From contig JANATF010000007.1 of assembly GCA_029449245.1 (NCBI GenBank), positions 1,674,001 through 1,738,000 of the forward strand: a stretch of 64,000 bases of DNA. The letters run 5' to 3'. Positions 31,666-43,044 of the stretch are shown here, in pieces. This DNA is from Mortierella alpina (taxonomy: Eukaryota > Mortierellomycota > Mortierellomycetes > Mortierellales > Mortierellaceae). Below the pieces are notes generated by a model. That model saw only the letters and a list, made by a program, of their open reading frames with translations, had not been told where the DNA came from and did not search any database. The translations under genes were made by a program, and so were the position numbers. Numbering within the stretch: the first letter of the stretch is position 1; each line of letters starts with the position of its first letter.

Positions 31666-33273
31666 TTATTGGACTCTGTCAAGCTCGCAAGGCTTCGAGA
31701 GGTGGTTGCGAAACACAACGATGTTCATACCATCAAAAGGGAGGAACTCTTTGTGGATATCAGTCGACTGACTTTTGGCGCTAGGGATCCTCTTCTCGAT
31801 GAGATACTGGATAAAGTCAAGTGTTGTGTTCACCTCGCCTCCTCCCAAGAGACGCCGCTGAGGATTCTCGTGCGCAAAGACACAGCACGGCACAACTGCA
31901 AAGGGTTTGTGATGCTGCAGTGCCATGGTTACAATTGGCTCCGTAGCCTGGTCCGGGTGCATGCCAATAATGATCGACGCCTGCTCGAGTACTCCAGGGT
32001 GTTTCGCAACGAACTGGTCATCCAAGAGCGAACACAATCGTGGGACCACAAACTGGGCCATTTTCTGCTTCTTGATACGTCGCCTCTCCTTCAGGTCGAT
32101 ATCGGTCTGTCCTCGCTCGGCCTTTGTCACCGAGCCTCCATCCAAAGAGTCGACGACCTCATCCTGGAGATCGGGTGATACCGGCGCGTATTTTCTGTAA
32201 AAGTTGCCATCGCCTCCAGCCTCGATGTCCAGCTGCTTTTGAATAACATCCATGAGGCTGCGTCTTTGATATGGCTTGTCCCTCCTTACATTCGGCTCCA
32301 CCACTGTTGAACGGATTCCAAACATGTGCGTTAGGAACAAGGATATCTCACCCTTCCCTCCTGCAACATCCAAGACCCCGGATCCTGAATTGAGGTACTC
32401 CTTCCCATACTTGTCTACGAGCCACCGGCAAAAAATGTACGCCCGTCGTGAATGTGGGACCTTGGACGATATAGAATGCGGGTCGTCCTGCATTTTGGAT
32501 CGCTCTCTCCGTGCTTGAGTGCGCTCTTTGACCCACATCTGCTGGACCTCGACATATTCCTGGCCTGTTGGATGACGCATCCGGCAGTCCTTCTTCAGAC
32601 ATTTCTGAGAATTGATCCAAAACTTGCAATAATCCCTCCACGAGTCTGCTCCAGACTGCTTTTGACGATCGCTGGACTTTAGAGACGCTCTTGTAGAAGG
32701 CGTGGATGAAAGCTTTGGTCCTGACGAGGAAGGCGGATGCATGGGCTCCTTGAGTCCTAATGCAGGCTCGGAGGGGAATGGGTTATCCCCAGGCCATGAC
32801 TCAAGGACGGAAAAGTCTGTCGCCTGGAACACTGCGTGGTCTCTCTTGGCGGACTCTTCCTCTGAGGCAGCAAACACCTGCAGGGTGATCCTGTCTCCTC
32901 GCTTGATTCTTTTCCAGCGGGAGACCAGCTCCAGATCGGTCAGGGACTGAGGGAGGTACTCTCGGTGGTCGTCTGAACGAAACAGGACGGTGAGTTTGTC
33001 CTGCTCGTTGATGCGGAGGTCGATGAAAAACAGCCGTTTGTAGCATTTGCGCGCGTGTACTACCTGGCCTGTAAGCCGTTGGAAGGTAGTGTCCTGTTCA
33101 TTGTTGGATGAGAGCTGTAGAGACAGAGATGGTGTTGGTGATGGTGTTGGTGATGGTGTGGTCGGGTGTTGTTGGAGTGAAGCCAGGCTGGTCTGTGCCA
33201 TTGTTTGCTGCAAAGAGAATCCCAACGTTGCAATCGACCCCTTTGAGTCTCTTGGGAGAGCCCTGAAAGCCAC
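31666..33273 (-). CDS. CCCH zinc finger plus methyltransferase-like protein
   Basis: A single exon of 535 codons. A Met at 33201 (MAQTSLASLQ) is an equally plausible start and drops 24 residues. After a short disordered start, an OB-like beta segment (GQVVHARKCYKRLFFIDLRI) resembles nucleic-acid-binding OB folds. Next is a CCCH finger, CKFWINSQKCLKKDCRMRH. The C-terminal half looks like a SAM-dependent methyltransferase: glycine-rich motif VLDVAGGKGEISLFL, VVEPNVRR at the end of the next strand, and later IIIGMHPDQATE and AVVPCCVF. CCCH fingers with methyltransferase domains occur in tRNA-modifying enzymes such as TRMT44, so tRNA or RNA methylation is a reasonable inference. I cannot assign the orthologue. 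Confidence 0.8.
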   Translation of the reverse strand: MAFRALPRDSKGSIATLGFSLQQTMAQTSLASLQQHPTTPSPTPSPTPSLSLQLSSNNEQDTTFQRLTGQVVHARKCYKRLFFIDLRINEQDKLTVLFRSDDHREYLPQSLTDLELVSRWKRIKRGDRITLQVFAASEEESAKRDHAVFQATDFSVLESWPGDNPFPSEPALGLKEPMHPPSSSGPKLSSTPSTRASLKSSDRQKQSGADSWRDYCKFWINSQKCLKKDCRMRHPTGQEYVEVQQMWVKERTQARRERSKMQDDPHSISSKVPHSRRAYIFCRWLVDKYGKEYLNSGSGVLDVAGGKGEISLFLTHMFGIRSTVVEPNVRRDKPYQRRSLMDVIQKQLDIEAGGDGNFYRKYAPVSPDLQDEVVDSLDGGSVTKAERGQTDIDLKERRRIKKQKMAQFVVPRLCSLLDDQFVAKHPGVLEQASIIIGMHPDQATEPIVTMALQHHKPFAVVPCCVFAHENPQRRLLGGGEVNTTLDFIQYLIEKRIPSAKSQSTDIHKEFLPFDGMNIVVFRNHLSKPCELDRVQ

Positions 33274-33862
33274 CGATACGGTATCCGATCAGAGTTTTCA
33301 TACAGGACATTTGTAAACGAGCTCTCGCTCTCTCACACTGTCTCTCTCCTGCGCACGGACTCGCCCGCGTGGCGCCATGCCCACAGATTCCGCGAGCTGG
33401 TCAGGAGAGAGGATGGTCCTTGCAGCAGCAAGAGAGAGGGCAATCCTGGCAGCGCGCACCAGACCCTTGCGTCGCCCGTGGTGGGCCACTGTGCCGCGTG
33501 TGGATGTGGCCAATCGCAAGCAGAGTCGAGTTTCAATGGCTTCCTTTTTTTTTCTTCGTCCAGTGGACACGCGCACACACCCTTTTTTTCTTTCCTTTCT
33601 GCTTCTCTTCCTCAACCCCTCACCTTCTCACCTTCTCACCTTCTCACCTTACACACAGACACACACACTCTCTCTTCTTTCTCTTTGACTCTCTGTCTCC
33701 CACTCACTCACTCACTCACTCACTCTCTCTCTCTCTCTCTCTCTGTCACTCTTGCTCTTTGGCTCGCTCCTGCTCCCGTTTGCACTTTTCCACTTCAGCC
33801 CGACTGCACCACCGCATCCACGCCACCATCCTTCCTGGCAACACCGCTCTGCACACAAGCCC
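33274..33862. promoter_or_regulatory. Divergent promoter with CT-rich and CACTCACT repeats
   Basis: This gap separates the methyltransferase-like gene (minus) from the acidic protein gene (plus). The plus-strand side is pyrimidine-rich, with CCTTCTCA repeats (about 33618-33650), an ACTC/CACT run (about 33705-33725) and a CT tract (about 33725-33745), typical of fungal 5'UTRs. Confidence 0.6.
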
Positions 33863-35579
33863 ATGGACCCGCAGGACCCCAGCCTTGGCTACGGCCACGG
33901 TCTCATCCAGACCACATCCAACACGCTCGAGCCCGCCCCAGAGATGCTGCTAACCCGCGGCTGCGACAAGCGCTCCTTCGCCGCGCTCGAGCCAGAGTTT
34001 GTTGACAGCAACGACATCAACGGCATGGCCCCCGCAAGCGCCGTGCTCCAGTCCGACCATCTGGTCATCGACGATGACCACAACCTCGACGACAAGGTCG
34101 ACATGTCCGGCCGGGTCATCCTCACCACTGCTCCCTCCAACCCCACCCAGCCTCCCGTCCCAAAGCGGACAAGGCTCTCGCCAGACGACACCCGACCCTC
34201 CGCTTCAGACTTTGCTCAGCTGCAGCCTATCATCCAGCCAGATAGCAGGAGAGAACCTGGAGATCAACACGGCCATAGCCACAGACATACGCATGTCCGC
34301 GAGTCACCAGCAAGAACACATTCCTTGAGCAGGAGGAGATCGATCGCAGACCTAGTTCCGCCCTCTAGCCACTGTGCACCCGTCTACATGGACGAGCCCG
34401 AGGCCACCGTTGTGTACGGTGAACCCATGGACTCCTCCTCCGCGGCTCTTGCCTTGGATGACTCTGAAGATGAAGATCTATCACCGCCAGCACTCACAAC
34501 TCAGTATCCTGGATCGAAAGGATCTGCAGTAAGTGGATCATCGCCCGAACCAGCGCTTCAAGGTATGCACTCTATTTTAGAACCACGCATCATAAAAAAA
34601 GTTTAACCGTTTCCCAAATATCCTATTCAGCCATGGTTCACGATGACGGCACTATAGACACCGCAGCAAACACACACGACGCTAACCCTAATATTCTTAT
34701 CTCTCTAACCAATTTGTGCTCTTAGATCAACATGAGGATAATGAGCGTCGATTCAATCCCATGCGGCGATCCAGCGGTCTCGGCTCCGGCAACGGTGGCA
34801 ACAACAGTCAACAGAACAGCATCCCTCAAGACCCGCGTCACAGTGCGTCATCAAAGGCGAATTCTACGCTATTCATGCCAGCTTCACACTCATCGGGACC
34901 ACTGGATCAAAGAAGAAGCAGCACCACCAGCCTCAGAAAGGTACCTCAGCGTCCAGTGCGAATCCAAATCCTGGACGAGGCCGAATCTGAAAAGATCATG
35001 GAGAGAACTCGCCACGATGCCTCCTTGAACGAGGAACTCTTATTGAGCCAGCAGTCAAACCAGACGCTCAGTCAGGATCCGTACAGGAGCCTTGATTTGG
35101 ACGACAGTGACGCCGATATTGCGCTGCCCAAGGAGGACCCTGTAGTCCACGACTGGGACGAGGAGGAATTGGAGGACGAGGAGAGTGGGACCAGCACACC
35201 CACTGAAACGACTGGCACATCCACACCGCAATTCCTCAGAGGTGACTCCTATAGCCGCATCTTGAATGACCGGCCGCCCACCAGCACCGAGGCAAAGCAG
35301 CAGCGGAAACGCAATGACGACCATAACCATGACCACCGGGACCAGGACCGGGACCGGGATATATTGCGCGATCCTGAGAGAGAGGTTGCGGTCATGAGCG
35401 AATCCCAAGAGGCAAACCTTCACAACATGCATGTGAGACTGGAGAACCAGCGGGAGTTTCAGGATGCTGCAGGACTGGATCTTGGCGAGGACGACGCACA
35501 GGCTTCGAATGAGGATGGTCAGTACGGTGGAGCCATTGAGGATGACGACGAAGGTGACGATTACTGGGAGAACCGCTGA
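33863..35579 (+). CDS. Acidic, disordered protein of unknown function
   Basis: Two exons (33863-34562 and 34726-35579; GTATGC donor, CTTAG acceptor, matching phase) give 517 residues. I recognise no domain. The composition is Ser/Pro/Asp/Glu-rich, with an SRRRS motif, several DDSEDED-type acidic patches, a His/Asp/Arg-rich segment (DHNHDHRDQDRDRD) and an acidic tail ending in DDDEGDDYWENR. A nuclear regulator or chromatin-associated protein is possible from composition alone. The start is the first Met after a long CT-rich leader. Confidence 0.78.
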
Positions 35580-35714
35580 TCTGCCTCGTCTTTATTTTAT
35601 TATTATCAGTACATTGTACAAAGCGAATACATCCCTCTCTCTGTCGCACTCCTTCTCTTTTCACAGTTGTACCATTCACTACTCAGCTGCTATCTGCGGA
35701 CCCTGCCATAACTA

Positions 35715-38320
35715 TTAACTCTTATGGGAAGAAAAGCTCTGGATGGTGATGACAAGGGTATAGAAGAACACGAGGAAGCCAAAGAGAATCAGGGCAATGT
35801 CACTAATCCTCCGCCAGGTGGGCTGGTTAGGGAAAGCCTTGATGTGGAACAGCGGCGGGAAAATGAACAACAACGGCGCACACGCGAACGAGCCCACAAA
35901 CGAAATAAAGATATCTAGTTTTGTGTAACCTGCAAAGGCAACCGCCGCGACACAAAAGTCGATCACGATACGGACAAGGTTCTCCTTCAGGATCCTGGTC
36001 TTGCCTGCGGAACCATTGCCCACGGCTTTGAAGACGACATGTTCAATGATGCGAATGCAAGGGAACAGCATCAGAGGTGTGGTCAGGAAGATGGCGATAA
36101 TATAGAGCAGCTGGATGGCATTTTTGCCAGCCTTTTCGCCCGAGGTGGCATTGGGCAGATTGTCTAACACGATGGTCCGGACGTTCTCTCCATATGCTGC
36201 GTAGCCCATGGCTCCAAAGCTGACCAGGAGCACACACACCACACTGAGGACAATGGTCAGCGCTTTTGGAAACCGCTTGGGTTCGGCCATACTACCGCAG
36301 ATGGGAATGACCATGCCGATACCCTCGTACGAGAACACGGCTTGAAAACAAGGAAAGAGAATACGCGGTTTTACATATGTTAGTATGCCGTTCAAGTGGT
36401 GGCTCTCGGCTATGGAAAAAAGAAGACAAGATGCGTGAACGACTATACCTGTGCCAACGAAGAGCCCAAAGTCTTTGCTGTTGAAGAGCTGCAACGGCTG
36501 TGGAGGGCCGTTATTGATGACCAGCTCCTTGATGTCGTATGCATACAAGTAAATCAATCCCACTATGATGCAGATATCTGCTACTAGAGTGCTAAAGCCG
36601 AGTTTTCCAATGTTGCGGACCATAGTGAATGGCACGAGAATGACAAAGAAGATGGCGATCCATACAATCTTGTTCAATTCAGCGCCTCCCAGGCTTTCAA
36701 CCACGATTGCAAACTGCTGTGCAAAGAAAATGCAGTATCCACTATTAGCAAGAACGGGGGGAGAAGAGTAATAGTTCCCATGTTAAAAGACCTAGTCCGA
36801 TTTTTTTTTGGATTACGCATAGCACTTTCCTGGACTCATTGCAGCAAAGAAACCATTACCAGCAGAAACCAAACTGTGAGATGGCAATGGCAAAGAGGAC
36901 GATATATCGCATCCAGCGGCCATAAAAGTGCTGTCCAATGTCACCATACGATCCCGGATGCAATTCTCGGCACTTGACCAGCAACAGAAACGAGTGCAGA
37001 CAAAGCACTGCGATCAAGGTCATAACCAGTGACGAAAAGAGGATGCCTCCGTTCTTGAATGCATTGGGTAAAAACAGAATACCGCTTGCAATGAACCTGG
37101 GCAACGAGAAAAAGAAAAAAAAAAGAGAAAAGGCGTCAAAGTAATGTCAATGGACAAAGGTAATCCTCTCTCCATTTTGCCTACCATACGATGATATAGA
37201 GATGAGATGATCCTTACGTTTTGAACAGCATGCCAACCGCCTTGGAAAAAGAAATCTTTTCCTCGGGCTCTTCAATCACCACCTCGTCTTCCTCAATCTC
37301 TTGTCCAGGTAGAAATACCTTGCGTTCGCTCCTGAGCGTGCCCGCCAACGAGTTTCGCCGTCGCTCCATATCTCTGGGCACTACAATCGACCGTCTCGGG
37401 ATCGAGTGAAAGTTCTCGCCGGCGAAATGATCAATCTCGTACATATCAAACAGCCCCAAAAAGTGAATAAACGACTTTGTGATCTGGGGTGCGGGTTCGC
37501 CCCGGGTCGCCGCATCCTGTTGAACATAGTGTCGACGGAATCCGCCAGGTGCTTTTATATTGGAGATATCGGGGTCTTCAGCCGGCGGTACATGATATGT
37601 CTGTGCGCGCTCCAACTGCTTCCGCTGCTCCTTCTCATGCCATTTGTAGACATCATTTGACACGTCTGCTCCAAGCAAATTGAAGTGGGAGGGCGAATCT
37701 GAGTCTGGACCAGTCGCCAATGACGACCCTTCGCCGCCCGATGACGGTACTGCATCCAAAGGCCCTACACCCTGCATATCGATGGTCGTCTCATCCGCCG
37801 CTGCTGGTATCGACAAAGGCGTTGTGGCCGCCTGATCTGGACCGCCGAGGGCGTGTTCTGTATTAGAAGCGACGACTGTTGGTGAGACGTGGCCGTCTTG
37901 TTTTTGAGGAGAGCCTGTGGACGAATCACCCAGTGAAACGGGAATCGGAATCATGGGCGCGCTGGTGGAAGAAGGAACAGCAGGCAGTTGTGCGAGGCCG
38001 GCTGCTTCTGGGATGGTAGGTGTCAGAGTCAGGTATTGTCCCACGATGGCGTGCAGTTGCTCGTCGTCTGGTTGATTGGCCGTGTCGATCGTCAGGGCCT
38101 CTGTTGATGGTTTGGCCTGCAGCCGCTTTGTGGACTTTGAGCGCGCAACACCGTCCAGATCAAGCATCTCAGCGGGTGCGTCGGGTTTGGGCAAAGGAGT
38201 TTCAAAGGCAGTCTTTTCAGTGCCAGAGGGTTGTGTGACAGTGGACAGTTCATTGTGATGCGAGTCTGCTGGCGGTGAAGGTGGGGGAGATACGGCTCGC
38301 GGTGGCTGTGGAGGATCCAT
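35715..38320 (-). CDS. Vacuolar amino-acid transporter, AAAP family (Avt3/Avt4-like)
   Basis: Four exons (38320-37218, 37096-36860, 36741-36449, 36340-35715) join in phase to 752 residues. The first ~360 residues are a disordered cytosolic extension. About 11 hydrophobic helices follow, starting at FIASGILFLPNAFKNGG, the conserved first helix of the AAAP family. FSYEGIGMVIPI is another family motif. Avt3/Avt4-type proteins export neutral or basic amino acids from the vacuole to the cytosol with protons, and the long N-terminus fits that group. The very small C-terminal tail ends SSHKS. The substrate is not determinable from sequence. Confidence 0.9.
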
Positions 38321-38807
38321 TGGATGCTATGGAGGGAAGAAGAAGAAAATGAAGGTGTCTGAAGAAAGGAAGGAAAGAGCGGTCTAGCTGAAGCGAGCAC
38401 AGACCCAGTAGGTTGGACGGACAACACTCGACTGGGAATGGATCACCGCTCAACTTTAAGTTGCAAAACCTGCAGGATGACCTTGGATTCAGGCCTAACG
38501 GTGAAACATTCCCACTGAAGCACGCTAAAAAAAAAAGTCATTGTTGTTCGCGCCTCGCTCGACTAAACCTCAGTCTTCCGCGGCGAGCAAGACAGAGGGC
38601 ATAAGCAAGCATACACACGTATAGAGAGGATCATGGGTCGTGTTGCTATATTTATGGATCGTCCGGTTTGCTGCAACTATCAGGCGGTCATCGATGCAAA
38701 GCACCCACAAGATTTTCTATTATTCGTGCTTGACGCTCCTTCTACGTTCTTTCCATGTCAATCAGCAGTCTTAAAAATGCAACACGGCAGCGTGGGAGCG
38801 TGACGCT
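38321..38807. other. Short intergenic region
   Basis: About 490 bp between the transporter start and the stop of the S41-like gene. It holds the transporter promoter and the 3' end of its neighbour; nothing else is seen. Confidence 0.6.
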
Positions 38808-41800
38808 TCACTCAGAAGGACCCCAGACGGCATCGCGAGTTTCAACCCAGATGCTTGCAACCGAGTGCACGTTGCTCTCTGTGTAATCAATACGCTTGGT
38901 CGCAGGAATGAAGCTGTACTCGTTCCACTGCTCAACATCCCCCCACGCAGGCTTGTACGTGCCATCCTTTTCAGAATAAACAAACTGATCCAGGGTGTCG
39001 CCTGTGTTGTAGATCTGGCGCCAAGTCAAACGGATGCGACTCTTGTGGGCAAAATCGGCAGGATAAGGTGCATCAAGTTTGTTGTAGTCAGACGTGCCAT
39101 CCTCATCTGCTCTTGGCTCTTGCTCCATCTTTTCATCCTTCACACTCTCCTCCTTGCTGTTATCTCCATCCTCGTCCTCCTGTTCCTCCTTGTTGTTGCC
39201 GACGGCGAAGGACTTTTGAGTCTTACCCTCATCACCCTGTGGTACACCGCTTTCCAATCCTTCTGGATCTTTCAAACCCTCCTTCAATTTTTGCACCTTC
39301 CTGATGTAATCAAAGATAAATTCGTCGTCGATAACCTGTAGTCCAGGGAAGGTCGAGTAGCTCATCTTCCCAACAGAAGCCAGTGATTTGCCTCCAATCG
39401 CCACGGTCTTGACACCAAACTTGGTGTGCATCATGTTGGAGATCAACGCGCAGGTCGAACCGCAATATCCATTGGTGAGGATCGCCATGTTTTCAGGATC
39501 CCAGGGACGATACACGCCGTTGGTTGTGGGAGACGAAGAAGATGCGCGTCTTCGTTTGCTCTCCTCTACTGGATCTACCTTGAGCTCGTATTGGTCAACG
39601 ATCGGGCATCGATCCATGAGGTAATCCGTAAAGGTCATGTTGGGGCGATGAGGATGCGTTACTGAGTTCGGGAACACGCCAACATCAAAGACACTTTCAG
39701 TCGAGCTCCCATAAGAACTGATAAACCCGGAAACACCAAGGGCTTCCACTTTCATCATCTGGTTTGCAATGGGGGTCTGGCGGATGTTGGTGACTGAGCG
39801 TGGCCGATCGGGGAAGAACAGGTTCATCAAAGTCGAACCAACGCAGATGTAGCCACCTCCGTTATGACTCAGATCGAGGATCAGGTTCTCTGCTCGAGGG
39901 CGCAGGGTGTCGATGGCCTGGATAACAGATTCTACCCACTCTGAAGCAAAATCCGAGAAGGACTGGTGAGAGTCCTCGGGTTGCACTGAGGGTACTGTGA
40001 TGATGCCCGTTTTGGCATCGCTCAGCAACACTGCATTTTGAATTGCATTGAGAGTTGAAAGTATTAATTAGCAGCTATCCCTTCCTCCCACATCAGCCCA
40101 TGATTCTTCAGAAGATAAGAGACAAGCAGCACTTACAAGCAGAGATGCCTTGCTTGCCCCTATACAGCTCTCTAACAGATGTTGCATCCGGTGTCCAGTC
40201 GACATCTTGGGTGCCAGAACCCTGATCGTCGTAGAACTTGACTACAGGCAGCTGCTCTGATGTGAACTGACTCTGCTGGCTCATCTTCTCATCCGCCTTC
40301 TTTGGAGCATCTTGGCCGAACATCTTATCAGTATTGTCTTTTAGACCGTGCTCACTTCCAATCTCATTGCCATCAAAATCGGGCTTGATGCAGTTGGCCT
40401 TATAGTATGACGATGTATCGCTGAATTGCTGGCCACGGTAGCCTGCAGTCCATTTCACAACCGCCTTGATTGGGGCCACGGGCCAGAAAAGAAAATATCC
40501 AGGACATTGAAACTCAAAGGCAAGAGACGACTCCTCTGGTAACTGGAATCGCTGACCGAAGGATCCATAAAGGTAGCTGTCTGACCCCAGTGCACTGTAA
40601 TGTGGTCTGACCAGTGCAATGTTGAACCTATGAACAACATCAACAAACAGAATGAGTTGGAGTGTCATCCTTTGAACGAGACCACAAGATCAGCTAGGAC
40701 GCGTTCAGTACCTGACATTGGGATCTTTGGATTCAGAGACGTGCTTGTCAGCCCATTGTTGGATGTAGTCTGCGGCATTTTTGCCGCCGATCTTAACAAC
40801 GTCGCAGTTGAGAATATCACTATACAAGCGATTGGTCTCAGCAAAGTAAGGATCAACAGCGTGGACCTTCAGTACGGTTTTGCCATCACGCACAAAGTGG
40901 CTCATGTAAAAGCCAAGCTTGAACTCGAACGGGCGGAAGCAATCGGCGTCGTAAGATAGGTGCCCATCGCGAGCCTTGCCAAGAATACCAGAGAGGCCAT
41001 CGTGGAACTCACGGTGGGTCATAGGAGACGAGGCAGCTATAACTGCTGGCGCCGCAGGTTCGGTTTCTTGCTCAGTGGTCGAGTCCAAGGCCTGATTGAT
41101 TGCTGTAACAGTTCCCTCATTCTCGGATTCACCATCGTCGTCGTCGTCGTCGTCTTCGTCATCGTCATCGTCATCATCATCATCATCAATGCTCAAGATG
41201 TCGACCTCGTCATTGACAGCGAGCGAACGCTGACTCTGCTGCAGCAGCTGGTCAATCTCGCCTGCGATATTAACGGGTGTAAAATTGAGTCCCTTCACAT
41301 TGTCTCCGGACGGAGGACGTGCCGCCAGATCTTCAAACACGAAAAAGCTCGAAATCAAAGTCTTGATGGTCTTTGCAGTTTCCTCTCGCAGTGTGCTCGG
41401 GAATGGGAAATCGGCATTAAGACAAGCCTTGGCAATTTCGTAAGGAATACGTCCCCCGGTCAACTTGGATGCGGCCGTACACGGATCAACTTGCCGTCGG
41501 ATGTCGTGACGGATGGGCATGTAATAGCCATCCTCGTCAGAGCTGTCTACGGCCGGATCGTTCTCATTTTCTGTGCTTGAAGAGATGTCTGAATGGTCGC
41601 TGGGCACATTGCTGTTTCTTGAGCTGTCAACTATTTGGTCGATCAGCTGAGGATCAGCTTGTTCACTACCATCCATTGAAGCAGCGCGAGGTACTTCAAT
41701 CGTGGCCTTCAGTGCATAGCTTTCTTGACCAACGGGCGCCACTTCAGCGACACCTTGCGCGCTCTTCGCCTGAGCGATCTGAAGGAGCGCCAGCGCGCCC

Positions 41801-41841
41801 GTGATACCAAAGAATGGCTTGGACCATGTAGACCAATGCAT
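38808..41841 (-). CDS. Secreted peptidase S41-like (tail-specific protease fold) protein
   Basis: Three exons (41841-40712, 40627-40137, 40030-38808) join in phase to 947 residues. A signal peptide begins MHWSTWSKPFFGITGALALL. A long acidic Asp run (about 41140-41190) lies in the N-terminal half. The C-terminal half resembles the S41 catalytic domain: NLILDLSHNGGGYI, then ENMAILTNGYCGSTCALISN, where Ser after Gly in GYCGS is the expected nucleophile. C-terminal processing-type proteases cut unfolded extracellular or periplasmic substrates. In this family in fungi the catalytic pair is not always complete, and I cannot point with certainty to the partner Lys (VGKMSYS is a candidate). Another acidic linker with KEEQEDED lies between the core and the end. 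Confidence 0.82.
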
Positions 41842-42238
41842 TGCTGCTGTTCGAAAGGGTTGTTTTTGAAGAGCGGGTTGAAGAACCTAATTTCTTGTGC
41901 CGAGAATTACCTACATATAGAGTAGAATTTACGATCCGAGCATCCTTGGTGTTGATTGACATTCTGGATCTTCCCTTGACCCCTATCAAAGTAGCGTCAA
42001 GCGCATTTTTCCCGCCCTTTAAAAGATAAAGTCCATTTAATCCTAGCCCACTATCACCTCCATTCTTTATCCCTGAAGAATATATCTTTTACGCGTTTTT
42101 CTTTTCATTCCGCCTAGCATGCACAGCATAGGGGTCCAAATTCGAAGAGCCAGCAGAGAAGAAATAGGTCCACTCATCCTTTATTCACAAGAAGCAATGA
42201 TGATTTTTGTTGTAGTTGTAAGCGTTCAAACACCCCGT
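41842..42238. other. Intergenic region
   Basis: About 400 bp with the promoter of the S41-like gene and the 3' end of the eL6 gene. No further features are seen. Confidence 0.6.
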
Positions 42239-43044
42239 TTAGAACTTGAGAGCGTGGGGAGCCTGGCCCTTGGTGAGAGAGAACTTGGCAGACAAGTACT
42301 GGCGGAGGTGCTCAACCTTGTTCATGGCCTCAAGAATGACCTTGTCGGTCGACTTCTGGAGAGCAACCTTGTTCTCGGCAAGAGGCTCCTTCTTCTTCTG
42401 GCCCTCGAAGAAAGCCTCCTCGGTGGCGACCTTCTTGGCGGACTTGGCGCGGGCGAAGTAGGCATCGTTCAACTGGGCATCGATCTATGAAAAGCAGAGT
42501 ATAAAGTCGCCGTAAATATCAGAGAGAAATGGAAATACTCCCTTCAAAAATTGACAGCATCCATGAAATGAAGAGTAGACAGTACCTTGGAGGCGTCAAT
42601 GTCGACCTTGGTGGAGGTGGCAATGACGTAGGCCTGGTTGACACGCTTGAGGGGGACACCGTTGACCTTGAAGGGGCCGGAGACGAGCAACAAGCCAGAC
42701 TCGAGCTGCTTCAAGAAGACAACGCGCTTGCCGCGGTAGCGACCGGCCAAAAGAATGAGGACGGTACCGGGGACAATGGTGCTGCGGAGCTTGGCGACAC
42801 CGGCGTGCTTGCGGTTCTTCTTGGGGACAGCAACATCCTCAGCGGCGTAGAAGCGGGGAGCCTTGGCAGCGGCAACAACGCGGGAGCCACCGTTCTTGGC
42901 GCCCTTAACCTCAACGGTCTTGTTGGCAGCAACGGGAGCAGCAGCAACAGTGCCGGCAGGCTTGCGCTTGTACAAGGCACGCTTGGCAAAGACCTGCGAG
43001 CGGCTGTACTTGGAGACACCGACGGTCAAGAGAGTGTTGCGGGG
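42239..43044 (-). CDS. RPL6: 60S ribosomal protein eL6 (5' exon not located)
   Basis: Two exons are certain: 43044-42586 and 42484-42239, joined in phase 0, giving 234 residues. The sequence starts [19 protein letters not shown] and has the eL6 core [20 protein letters not shown], with [15 protein letters not shown]. The C-terminal exon is Lys/Ala-rich and ends [12 protein letters not shown]. eL6 sits on the solvent side of the large ribosomal subunit. The first exon is missing from this model: the sequence begins right after a TTAG acceptor in phase 0, so a few residues including the initiator Met are encoded upstream, perhaps near 43200-43240 (ATGAGCGACAAG). The strong codon bias toward C/G-ending codons fits high expression. 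Confidence 0.93.

Noticed and set aside
38865-39341. Plus-strand hydrophobic ORF
   Set aside because: It is antisense to the acidic and Lys-rich part of the S41-like gene.
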